Part shown: in pieces, positions 1 to 7,194 of the stretch
How the letters are laid out: every line of letters begins with the position of its first letter
How positions within the stretch are numbered: position 1 is the first letter of the stretch
Source of the DNA: Georgenia satyanarayanai
GTDB taxonomy: Bacteria; Actinomycetota; Actinomycetes; Actinomycetales; Actinomycetaceae
Reading direction: 5' to 3'
Assembly: GCF_023715365.1 (NCBI RefSeq)
Contig: NZ_JAMBNZ010000006.1
Coordinates: 62,001-126,000 of the forward strand
DNA length: 64,000 bases
The notes under the pieces: model-generated
What the model saw: only the letters and a program-made list of their open reading frames with translations
Databases searched by the model: none
What the model was told of the DNA's origin: nothing
Made by a program: the position numbers and the translations under genes

Positions 1-484
1 GGACCAGCACGGCACACGCACCCCCGAGGGCGCCCATCGCCATAGTTCCGATCAGGGCCGGCGCAAGAGGAGCAACCGCTCGCAACGAAGGCGGTGACCC
101 GTGCCAACCAGCGACCCCAAGGGCCAGGGCAGTGCCCAGGAGCAGGCCCGCACAGATCCAGATGCCCGGCCACGCAGCGCTCATGACCATCACGCGCCAC
201 TGAGCACCGGTCGGCAACGCCTCGAGCAGCTCCCGGGAAGCGGTGCGCCGCAACCGGATGACCGGAACCGCAGAGACACCGAGCGCAATCGGCCAGAGCA
301 CATAGATCGAGGTGAGAGCCGCGTCCACCGCCCAGACCGCCGAATGGGCGAACTCCGCGCGCCCAAACAGGCTGACGCCAGCGACGATGATGGTTACGGG
401 CGCGAGGTACCACGCCTGCGGACGCCAGATCACGGCGCGACGTCGCACGGTCGCGACAACCTCGTCAGAAACGGACAGCGCCAT
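1..484 (-). CDS. ABC transporter permease, 3' end beyond window
   Basis: Reading the minus strand from an ATG at 484 gives 161 codons with no stop before the window edge, so the gene is cut off at its 3' end. About four hydrophobic stretches are visible (residues 26-41, 57-76, 98-126 and 136-161), with short basic loops between them, as expected of an integral membrane permease. The start codon lies 20 bases inside the end of the upstream ATP-binding gene in another frame, a typical ATPase-permease overlap that implies translational coupling. No specific permease family could be named. By position it should form the membrane half of an exporter with the neighbouring ATPase, possibly serving the small secreted protein at the head of the operon; that link is inference. 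Confidence 0.7.
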   Translation of the reverse strand, partial: MALSVSDEVVATVRRRAVIWRPQAWYLAPVTIIVAGVSLFGRAEFAHSAVWAVDAALTSIYVLWPIALGVSAVPVIRLRRTASRELLEALPTGAQWRVMVMSAAWPGIWICAGLLLGTALALGVAGWHGSPPSLRAVAPLAPALIGTMAMGALGGACAVLV

Positions 485-1256
485 CGGCCTCGCCCGCTCC
501 GGCACCGAGGGGCACGGCCCCACCGATCAGCGACAGGAAACCCGCTTCCGCATCCGATGCCAGCCCATACTCCTCCGACCTGTCCCGCTTGCCGCGAGCC
601 TGCAGATCCGCGAACGAGCCCTGCCACAGGGCACGGCCTTCGTTGAGGACGAGGATGTGGGAGGCGAACTGTTGCAAATCCTCGACCAAGTGCGTGGAGA
701 TCAGCACGAGCCGGTCCGCAGCCAAGGTCGCCAGCAGCCCCCGGAGCCGGATCCGCTGCCGAGGGTCGAGACCGGCGCTCGGTTCGTCCAAGATCAGGAT
801 CCGCGGGCTGTGCACGATCGCCTGAGCGATGAACGCGCGCTGCCGCTGCCCACCGGACAAATGCCCGAGCTGGACATCTCGGCTCTCCTCCAAGCCGACA
901 GCCTCCACTGCCCGGCAGACCGCAGCGTCCACCCCCTGCCTGCCCATCCGGAGCCTGCCGAAGTACGTGACGAACTCCGCGACGGTCAGCTCAGGCAACC
1001 ATCGCGGCGCCTGGGGAAGGAACCCGACCTGCGCGCGGAGCCGGGACCGGTCTGCACGGGAGGTGACCGAGACGCCATCGACGGTCAACCGCCCACCTGA
1101 CGGGGCCGCGATACCTGCCAGAACTCGCAGCAGTGTCGTCTTCCCGGCCCCGTTCGCCCCGAGCGCACCCACGACCCCGGCACCCCACGTACCGGACACG
1201 CCACGTAACGCCTCGTGCTGCCCGTACCGGAACGTAAGCTCCTCGGCCGTGATCAT
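465..1256 (-). CDS. ABC transporter ATP-binding protein
   Basis: This is a single-domain ABC ATPase of about 263 residues that would energise the overlapping permease. The Walker A motif GANGAGKTT lies near residue 34, the signature LSGGQRQR near residue 133, Walker B ILILDEPSAGLDP follows, and the H-loop is STHLVEDL. The layout resembles ATPases of drug or bacteriocin export and immunity systems rather than importers. I chose the ATG at 1256 because GGGA lies six bases upstream. A GTG at 1268, only 3 bp after the stop of the preceding gene, would add four residues and is also possible. The gene sits in a three-gene unit (secreted protein, ATPase, permease) whose GC content is visibly lower than the rest of the window. 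Confidence 0.85.
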   Translation of the reverse strand: MITAEELTFRYGQHEALRGVSGTWGAGVVGALGANGAGKTTLLRVLAGIAAPSGGRLTVDGVSVTSRADRSRLRAQVGFLPQAPRWLPELTVAEFVTYFGRLRMGRQGVDAAVCRAVEAVGLEESRDVQLGHLSGGQRQRAFIAQAIVHSPRILILDEPSAGLDPRQRIRLRGLLATLAADRLVLISTHLVEDLQQFASHILVLNEGRALWQGSFADLQARGKRDRSEEYGLASDAEAGFLSLIGGAVPLGAGAGEADGAVRF

Positions 1257-1271
1257 GGCGTCCCGCACGGG

Positions 1272-1769
1272 TCAGTAGAGCGTGGTGGCACTGATGCCTG
1301 CGCAGTTGTCAGGCTGCAGCCGAATGTCGACGCACACGTTCGTGAAGGTCTTGAGACCGTAATGCGTGCGGTAGTCCCACGAAACGGTCGGGACCGTGCT
1401 CAAAGTGCTGCTGGTACGGCTGGTCTCCTTCTGACCCGTTCCGATCCACGCGAGATATTTGATGCTCCCGCCCGGCCGGCGCTGCACCACGTAGTCCCAC
1501 TTCTGGCCGGTCAATTTCCCGTAGACGGCCCGCCCGTCGCCCGCGCTCCGGTCACGAATCGTCATCACGCCCTTGTGGAAGATGTTCCCGGACAGTGAGC
1601 TGTAGCCGTGTTCCATCTTTGTGGTCGCACTCGCCACCGTCGCAGACCCGTCCTTCGCGGTGACCGCCGCCTCCTTGAAGGAGTATGCGTTGGCCATGCC
1701 CGCACCAAATCCGGTTGCCGCGATCGCGACCGTCGCCAAGGATACTCTCCATGCGCGTTGCCACTTCAT
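1272..1769 (-). CDS. Small secreted protein of unknown function
   Basis: I do not recognise this 165-residue protein. It has a clear Sec signal peptide: basic MKWQRAWR, a hydrophobic core, and a probable cleavage after AMANA near residue 28. The mature part is about 137 residues, polar and rich in Thr/Ser/Gly/Tyr, and ends with two cysteines 11 residues apart (CVDIRLQPDNC) that could form a disulfide. An AGGGGG ribosome binding site stands seven bases before the ATG. It heads an operon with an ABC ATPase and permease and has a good promoter upstream. Small secreted proteins in this position are often peptide effectors, bacteriocin-like proteins or sensors of an export/immunity pair, but nothing in the sequence proves that here. 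Confidence 0.7.
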   Translation of the reverse strand: MKWQRAWRVSLATVAIAATGFGAGMANAYSFKEAAVTAKDGSATVASATTKMEHGYSSLSGNIFHKGVMTIRDRSAGDGRAVYGKLTGQKWDYVVQRRPGGSIKYLAWIGTGQKETSRTSSTLSTVPTVSWDYRTHYGLKTFTNVCVDIRLQPDNCAGISATTLY

Positions 1770-1804
1770 TGTGGACCCCCTAGTTATTCGGTTGTGTGTT
1801 GCGA

Positions 1805-1833
1805 AGTCTGGCGTTCAGGAATGGCCCTGTCAA
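1805..1833 (-). promoter_or_regulatory. Candidate promoter of the secreted protein/ABC operon
   Basis: On the minus strand a perfect TTGACA (1828-1833) is followed after 17 bp by CAGACT (1805-1810), about 36 bp before the start codon at 1769. The -35 matches the primary sigma consensus fully; the -10 matches only at the two most conserved positions. No terminator or operator was recognised beside it. Confidence 0.45.
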
Positions 1834-2141
1834 TGGTCAACACCGAAATGGAAACGCTACCCGCCATGGACGCTCAAGGCACCCCCCCGAGCCGGAGCGC
1901 GGGACCAGCCAGAAGCACCAGACTGGCACACCACCACCCCCGCCGGAGCCGAATCGCATCTACACGTGCACGCCGCCCCGCCGCCCGGCGCAGACGGTAC
2001 ATGCTCGTCTATACGAGGAGAAGGCCGACAGCGGTGGCACGGGGACCTGCTCGCGGCCGCCGCACTCAGCGGCGTGATCATCACCAAGACGCGCGACCTG
2101 CCCCGGATCCCTGTCCCGGCCGTGTGCCAGCAGCCCCCTGT
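1834..2141. other. Gene-free stretch, nothing recognised
   Basis: No reading frame here looks like a real gene. Open frames on both strands are low-complexity Arg/Pro/Ala/Thr strings with poor starts. The base composition is intermediate between the low-GC block to the left and the typical chromosome to the right. Confidence 0.4.
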
Positions 2142-2206
2142 CTGTCAGGGTGAGATGAGACCAGCGGTTCATAGCAACTTCGTCTGACAGGGCGAGATCA
2201 GGACCA
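2142..2206. repeat. Imperfect direct repeat, possible insertion-sequence end
   Basis: CTGTCAGGGTGAGATGAG (2142-2159) recurs 42 bp later as CTGACAGGGCGAGATCAG (2184-2201) with three differences, and both copies run into GACC or GGACC. Short GGTGAGATGA-like motifs repeated at a terminus are seen at ends of some actinobacterial insertion sequences. Here they lie about 60 bp before a transposase-like remnant, so I read them as a decayed left end. No matching right end was found. Confidence 0.35.
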
Positions 2207-2266
2207 TTCATGATGACCAGTTCGACCCTCTCGATGCCGACGGTGTTGAGCACGGATGATGGGGTG

Positions 2267-2390
2267 ATGAGCAGTTCTCATCCCCGCGCTGACGGGCCGC
2301 GGCGACGCCGCGCGTTCACTGCGCAGCAGAAGCTGGCCCACCTGGCGGCCTACGAGCAAGCCTGCGCCGCGCAGCAGGGTCCCGGGCGAC
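2267..2390 (+). pseudogene. Remnant of an IS3-type transposase N-terminus
   Basis: From the ATG at 2267 the frame reads a basic start followed by RRRRAFTAQQKLAHLAAYEQ, which resembles the helix-turn-helix start of the small ORF of IS3-type elements (pattern R-x-F-T-x-x-Q-K-x-x-x-L-x-x-Y-E). After about 40 residues the similarity ends and the frame continues as meaningless Arg/Pro-rich sequence. No second transposase gene with a DDE core follows. This is therefore a degraded fragment, consistent with the repeat just upstream. The family call rests on the N-terminal pattern only. Confidence 0.4.
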
Positions 2391-3027
2391 CGGTGCTTGG
2401 CACCCACCGCGAGCCCGGGGCACGGAGCTGGACACCGGGCGACAACCCGTCCTCTCACCACCTGGTCCGGCGGCGGGCAGCCCTCTGCCGCTCGGCCCGC
2501 CGGCCCGCACGCCACCGGCGCCACTCCAGGACCCACACCACCACAGCCACCACCGCGACACCGCCGTGGAGGAGATCACTCCCACTCGACCCGCCCCGCC
2601 CGGCCGACGTGTCCGGCTCCGCCGACCCCTCAGCTCCCGGCCGGTTCCGCCGATGAGCTGGGCACGGGAGCGGACCAGCCGCTCCCTGACGGAACCGCTG
2701 AGGGAGACGGTCGATGAGGCGAAGGCGTCCGCACCTGGGGCCGATCGCCGCCGACCCCGAGCTCGAGCCGATCGTCACCCGCCGGGAGGTCGCCCCGGAC
2801 GGCGATGCCCCCGCCGTTCGTGACTCCGCCACCGGCAGCGTTCTCCCGGCGCCTGCGCCGTCGCCCCTTGGCGCAGGTCCGGGGCGACGAGCGGACAGTG
2901 AACGTGGCGACCGCAAGGTACTCGTCCAGCTGCTGGCCACGATCTCTTGATCACGGCCCACGTCTGCCGATAGGTCCAGTGGGCGCGTGTACGCCCCCTT
3001 TCTACCCGACGTCCCTGGGAGCCAGCC
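2391..3027. other. Gene-free stretch after the transposase remnant
   Basis: This region of about 640 bp has several open frames on both strands, but all give low-complexity Arg/Pro/Ser/Ala translations without recognisable motifs. It may hold decayed insertion-sequence sequence and, at its right end, the promoter of the surface protein that starts at 3028. I see no convincing promoter. Confidence 0.4.
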
Positions 3028-4254
3028 GTGATCAGCGCCAGCGCGTGGTCGAGCCGATGGGCTGCCGGCACGGCCGCCCTGCTCCTCGCCGGCGGCAGCG
3101 CCCTCCCCGGCGCCGACCGCGAGCCGCCGGAGCCCGACCCGGCTTCCGGCGTCGACGTTCCCGCGGAGGAGACTCCCGGGCCTGCTGAGGACCCGGTCGA
3201 GGAGGTCGGCCCGGACGGCCCTCTGGACGGTGACCCGACCGACCCTCCGGCCGACGAGCCCCCCGTCGAGCAGCCTCCTGCCGAGGAGCCACCGGTGGTC
3301 GAGACCCCGACCGAGGAGCCGGCCACCGAAAACCCGGTCGAGGACGTCCCCACCGAGGAGCCGGAGCAGGCCGGGCCCGTGCTCGTCGTCGTGCCCGAGC
3401 CCGTGCGCAGCGTCGTCGACGGTGCTCCCGGCTACACGTTGCCGCTCGGGAACGGTGGCTTCACGTGGCTCGTCGACGGCGTCCGTGTCGACGAGCTCGG
3501 TGCCGCCGCACGCCTGTCGCCCGATGGCGGCTGGTACGAGCTCAGCGCCGTCGCCCTCGGCACGGACATCGAGCGGCTCGTGCTCGCCGTCGTCGCTGCC
3601 CCCGGTCACGCCCTCCTTGCCCCGGACGGTACGACCTCTCTGATCCGTTCCGTCCTGGACCCACGTGCCGCGGCGGAGCTCGCCGCGCCCACCGCGCTCG
3701 ACGGCGCGGGCCGTGAGGACGCCGTCGTCGTGCCTGATGCCGCCACCCAGGTGGTGCGCGACCCCGCTGGCGAGGTTCTCGACCCGGGCACCCACCCGGT
3801 CACGGCCGAGTACGTCGACGGCGTGGCCACGATCACGCTGACCGTCACCGCGGCCGACGGACACCGCCTCGAGACCGACGGCACCCCGGTCGAGACCGTC
3901 CCGGGCGCAGGAGGGACCGCGGAGGTGCTCCTCGTCCTCACCGACGTGCCGCCGACAGCGGTCGAGCCGGCACCTGCCCCCGAGGCGGCGCCGTCACCGG
4001 CGGTGCCCGAGACGACCCCCGGGGAGCCGCAGGAGGAGGCGGCGGAGCAGCTCGAGCTCTCCGCTCCGGTGCTCACGGTTGCCGCAGTGGTTCCTGAGCC
4101 GACGGTCGCCGTTGCCGGCGCCGCGGAACCGGAGGAGGCCGACACGCTCGAGGCGCTGCCGGAGTCCGGGCCGGAGGGCCTGGGACTCATGGTCATGCTC
4201 GGCGGGCTCCTGCTCGGTGGCTCGTGGCTCGTGCTCGGGATGCGCGGGGACTGA
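3028..4254 (+). CDS. LPxTG-like (LPESG) cell-wall surface protein
   Basis: This 408-residue exported protein probably sits on the cell wall. The N-terminus has an Arg residue and an Ala/Leu-rich core (residues 10-28) that would serve as a signal peptide. Residues 30-115 are a Pro/Glu/Val-rich stalk of repeated EEP units. Residues 118-300 form an Ala/Val/Asp-rich domain I cannot name, and a second Pro/Ala/Glu linker follows. The C-terminus has LPESG, then a hydrophobic span of about 22 residues, then RGD. That is the order of a sortase signal, with Ser in place of the usual Thr and an unusually short tail. The GTG start is preceded by GGGAG. No sortase gene lies in the window. An unsorted membrane anchor is the alternative. 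Confidence 0.7.
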   Translation: MISASAWSSRWAAGTAALLLAGGSALPGADREPPEPDPASGVDVPAEETPGPAEDPVEEVGPDGPLDGDPTDPPADEPPVEQPPAEEPPVVETPTEEPATENPVEDVPTEEPEQAGPVLVVVPEPVRSVVDGAPGYTLPLGNGGFTWLVDGVRVDELGAAARLSPDGGWYELSAVALGTDIERLVLAVVAAPGHALLAPDGTTSLIRSVLDPRAAAELAAPTALDGAGREDAVVVPDAATQVVRDPAGEVLDPGTHPVTAEYVDGVATITLTVTAADGHRLETDGTPVETVPGAGGTAEVLLVLTDVPPTAVEPAPAPEAAPSPAVPETTPGEPQEEAAEQLELSAPVLTVAAVVPEPTVAVAGAAEPEEADTLEALPESGPEGLGLMVMLGGLLLGGSWLVLGMRGD

Positions 4255-4291
4255 CCCGGCGCGGCCCGGGCACCGCACCTACGATGGCGCC

Positions 4292-4762
4292 ATGCCTCGC
4301 ATCGCCGCCGCTGACCGTGTGACCCGCGAGGAGCTCCTCGCCTTCGTGCGCGACCGTCATCACCTCGTGCTGCTCACTAGGCGCGCCGACGGCCGCCCGC
4401 AGCTCTCGCCCGTCTCCGGCGGTGTCGACGCCGAGGGCAGGATCGTCATCTCGACCTACCCGGACCGCGCGAAGGCGGTCAACCTGCGGCGGAACCCGGC
4501 CGCCTCCGTCCTCGTGCTCTCGGACGACTGGGACGACGCGTGGGTGCAGGTGGACGGGACGGCGGAGGTCCTCGACATGCCCTCACTGGAGGCGGAGGAC
4601 GCGCTCGTCGAGTACTACCGCTGCATCGCGGGCGAGCACCCCGACTGGGCCGAGTACCGCCAGGCGATGCGCCGGCAGGGCAAGTCGCTGCTCCGGATCA
4701 CCGTCACCGGGTGGGGCCCCGTCGCGACGGGCGGTTTCCCGCCCGACCGCGCCCCTGCTTGA
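4292..4762 (+). CDS. PPOX-class F420-dependent enzyme, Rv1155-like
   Basis: The 156-residue product is a single split-barrel flavin/F420-binding domain of the pyridoxamine-phosphate-oxidase-like superfamily. Its order of motifs follows the Mycobacterium Rv1155 family: the N-terminal strand with DGRPQLSPV, the conserved RAKAVNLRRNP segment, and near the end YRCIAGEHPDWAEYRQAM, which is very close to that family. Rv1155-type proteins bind the deazaflavin F420 and reduce it or use it on unknown substrates. The ATG at 4292 was chosen over upstream starts because the conserved domain begins within a few residues. It lies alone between the surface protein and the chitinase. The physiological substrate cannot be read from sequence. 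Confidence 0.8.
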   Translation: MPRIAAADRVTREELLAFVRDRHHLVLLTRRADGRPQLSPVSGGVDAEGRIVISTYPDRAKAVNLRRNPAASVLVLSDDWDDAWVQVDGTAEVLDMPSLEAEDALVEYYRCIAGEHPDWAEYRQAMRRQGKSLLRITVTGWGPVATGGFPPDRAPA

Positions 4763-4818
4763 GCACCCACGCGGTCGCGGCAGGGCGGAACGGGGTTGCT
4801 GCGCAGCGTCACGACGCT

Positions 4819-4849
4819 CTGGCAAAATCTCCGACCGCATGGCTATTAT
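4819..4849 (+). promoter_or_regulatory. Candidate chitinase promoter
   Basis: TATTAT (4844-4849) matches the -10 consensus at five of six positions. CTGGCA (4819-4824) stands 19 bp upstream as a weaker -35. Transcription would start near 4856. This places the ATG at 4839 upstream of the transcript and supports the start at 4911. Confidence 0.45.
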
Positions 4850-4873
4850 GAAGGAGTCCAAACAAACCTGGAA

Positions 4874-4889
4874 CCGGGTGTACACCCGG
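4874..4889. promoter_or_regulatory. Perfect 16-bp palindrome, HutC/DasR-type operator candidate
   Basis: CCGGGTGTACACCCGG is a perfect inverted repeat in the 5' leader of the chitinase gene, about 20-35 bases after the predicted transcription start. Its centre GTGTACAC fits the GTxTAxAC core known for HutC-subfamily GntR repressors, the group that includes DasR, which controls chitin genes in Streptomyces. A repressor bound here would block transcription. Which protein binds is unknown; no GntR regulator is encoded in the window. Confidence 0.45.
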
Positions 4890-4910
4890 AGGAAGCAGCG
4901 AGGCTCCCTC

Positions 4911-7025
4911 ATGACACAGCGAACACCTACCCGCTCGACCTTGGCCCTGTTGGCGGCGACCGGCGTCCTGGCCGGCACCGCCCTTGCCGTCGTTCCGGCA
5001 GCCGCGGACGCCCCCGAGGCGCCGGGAGAGGGCGTGAACGGCTACCGCACGCTCGGGTACTTCCCGGCGTGGGCAAGCGCCGACTCCCACAACTACGAGT
5101 TCGCGGACCTGGTGAGCACAGGTGCAGCGGATGACCTCACCCACCTCAACTACGCCTTCGGCAATGTCACCACCGACCTCGTGTGTGACATCTCCAGCGA
5201 GGTGGTCCCCGAGGACGGGGTCGATCCGGGGGAGCCGGAAGGAGACCCTGAGAACGACTACCTGCGGCTCATCGAGGCCGACGATGCTGTCGACGGCGTC
5301 GCCGACGACCCGGCACAGCCGCTCGCCGGCAACTTCAACCAGCTGCGCAAGCTCAAGGAGCGCTACCCCGACCTCAAGGTCCTCATCTCCCTCGGCGGAT
5401 GGACGTGGTCGGACAACTTCTCCGCTGCGGCCCTCACGCCGGAGAGCAGGGAACGACTTGTCGACTCCTGCATCGACCTCTACCTCGACGGGAACCTTCC
5501 CGTGCACGGGGAGCAGGGAGGACCGGGGGTCGCCGCCGGCATCTTCGACGGCTTCGACATGGACTGGGAGTGGCCCGCCGCCGACGGCGAGCACCCGTCA
5601 CCGAACCCTGAGGTCGACCGCGAGAACTTCCTCGCGCTCATGGAGCTGTTCCGCGACAAGCTCGACGAGCGCTCCGCCGCGGACGGCGAGGAGTACCTGC
5701 TGACCGCCTTTGCACCCGCCGGGTCCCCGCGGAACGTGGGCGGGTGGACCGACCCGCGGCTCGCCGCCGTCGTCGACTTCCTCAACGTTCAGGGCTACGA
5801 CTTCCACGGTGGCTGGGTGCCTGGTCGCACCGGCCACCAGGGGAACCTGCACCCCTACGAGTGGCCCGACGGCAGCTCGGCGAACTGGGGGCTGGCGGCC
5901 GACAACGTGCTCGAGGCCTACCGGGCTGCGGGCTACCGCGACGATCAGCTCCTGCTCGGACTTGCTGCGTACGGCCTGGGCTGGGAGGGCGTCAGTGACC
6001 CCACGCCCGGAGCGACGGCCAGCGGCGCGCTGCCGGGCACGAACTACTCGGTGCTGCGGGACGTGGGCGAGGAGTACTTCGACGAGACGGCGGTCGCTGC
6101 CTACCGCTGGGACGGTGACGCTTGGTGGAGCCTGGACACCCCGCGCACGGTGACGGCCAAGGCCGACTGGATCGCCGACGCCGGGCTGGGCGGTGCCTAT
6201 TTCTGGGACATCGCCGGGGACTACGACAACGAGCTCGGGTCGGCGCTGGCAGGGACGCTGCGGGCAGGGCCGGCCGGGCCGCTCGCAGAGCAGCCCGGTG
6301 AGCCGGGCGAGCCGGGAGAGTCCCACCAGCGCTACGGGTTCTTCCTCACGGACAGCTGGCGTGGCGGAGCTGCCGACCACACGTTCATGTACGGCCGGTT
6401 CACCGACGAGGTGCTCATCGGCGACTGGGACGGTGACGGCCGCGACTCGATCACCGTGCGTCGTGGCAACCGCTTCTTCGTCAACAACGATCCGCGGGGC
6501 GGGCCGGCTGGCACCGAGTTCGTCTACGGCCGGCCCGGCGACGTCGTCCTTGTCGGTGACTGGAACGGTGACGGCCGCGACACGCTGGCGGTGCGACGGG
6601 GAGCGACCTACCACGTGAAGAACTCGCTGAGCGGCGGGAAGGCGGACCACGTCATCGTCTACGGCCGTGCCGGCGACGACATCATGGTCGGTGACTGGAA
6701 CGGCGACGGCCGGGACACCTTCGCGGTGCGGCGCGGAGCCACCTACCACGTCAAGAACTCCCTGGCGGGCGGCCGTGCCGACACCGTCTTCGCCTACGGT
6801 CGCGCCGACGACGCGACGCTCGCGGGTGACTGGGACGGTGATGGCAAGGACACCTTTGCCGTCCGGCGCGGAAACGTCTACCACGTGAGCAACACGCTAC
6901 GGGCGGGCAGGGCGGACGTCGTGACCGCCTACGGGCGCGCAGGTGACGAGGTCTACGTCGGCGACTGGAACGGTGACGGTCGCGACACCCTGGGCCTGCG
7001 GCGCACTCCTGCGGCGGCTTCCTGA
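4911..7025 (+). CDS. Secreted GH18 chitinase with C-terminal five-repeat domain
   Basis: The 704-residue product is an exported endo-chitinase. A Sec signal peptide occupies residues 1-34 and ends in PAAADA. The GH18 barrel follows (about 40-460) with the catalytic motif DGFDMDWEW near residue 212, where the last acidic residue is the proton donor, and the SLGGW strand before it. After a short Pro/Gly/Glu linker, residues 475-704 hold five units of about 45 residues with the core GDWxGDGRDT..VRRG, an FG-GAP/VCBS-like repeat with an Asp-rich possible calcium site. The same domain ends the SpoIID-like protein at 48-50 kb. The ATG at 4911 follows GAGG by seven bases. The product probably degrades chitin and may bind a surface through the repeats. 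Confidence 0.9.
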   Translation: MTQRTPTRSTLALLAATGVLAGTALAVVPAAADAPEAPGEGVNGYRTLGYFPAWASADSHNYEFADLVSTGAADDLTHLNYAFGNVTTDLVCDISSEVVPEDGVDPGEPEGDPENDYLRLIEADDAVDGVADDPAQPLAGNFNQLRKLKERYPDLKVLISLGGWTWSDNFSAAALTPESRERLVDSCIDLYLDGNLPVHGEQGGPGVAAGIFDGFDMDWEWPAADGEHPSPNPEVDRENFLALMELFRDKLDERSAADGEEYLLTAFAPAGSPRNVGGWTDPRLAAVVDFLNVQGYDFHGGWVPGRTGHQGNLHPYEWPDGSSANWGLAADNVLEAYRAAGYRDDQLLLGLAAYGLGWEGVSDPTPGATASGALPGTNYSVLRDVGEEYFDETAVAAYRWDGDAWWSLDTPRTVTAKADWIADAGLGGAYFWDIAGDYDNELGSALAGTLRAGPAGPLAEQPGEPGEPGESHQRYGFFLTDSWRGGAADHTFMYGRFTDEVLIGDWDGDGRDSITVRRGNRFFVNNDPRGGPAGTEFVYGRPGDVVLVGDWNGDGRDTLAVRRGATYHVKNSLSGGKADHVIVYGRAGDDIMVGDWNGDGRDTFAVRRGATYHVKNSLAGGRADTVFAYGRADDATLAGDWDGDGKDTFAVRRGNVYHVSNTLRAGRADVVTAYGRAGDEVYVGDWNGDGRDTLGLRRTPAAAS

Positions 7026-7031
7026 GCGGCC

Positions 7032-7079
7032 GTGCGGGGGTTGTGGCTCACCGTGAGGAGACGAGCCCGACCCCCGCAC
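7032..7079. terminator. Stem-loop between convergent genes
   Basis: GTGCGGGGGT (7032-7041) pairs perfectly with ACCCCCGCAC (7070-7079), and an inner GGCTC/GAGCC stem lies inside. It sits just after the chitinase stop and before the end of the convergent symporter gene, so it can serve both strands. There is no U-tract. Confidence 0.55.
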
Positions 7080-7194
7080 TGCTGTGAGAGCACGGGCACG
7101 CGAGCGGTGCCTGCCACCAGGGCACGAGCACGTTGGCGTGGGTGCCACCCTGCGCAACCGGCGTGCTCATGCGCCTACCTTGGCGGCCGACCGC

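Noticed and set aside
4839-4910. Upstream chitinase start (ATG at 4839)
   Set aside because: It lies before the predicted transcription start and would put about 24 charged residues ahead of a clear signal peptide.
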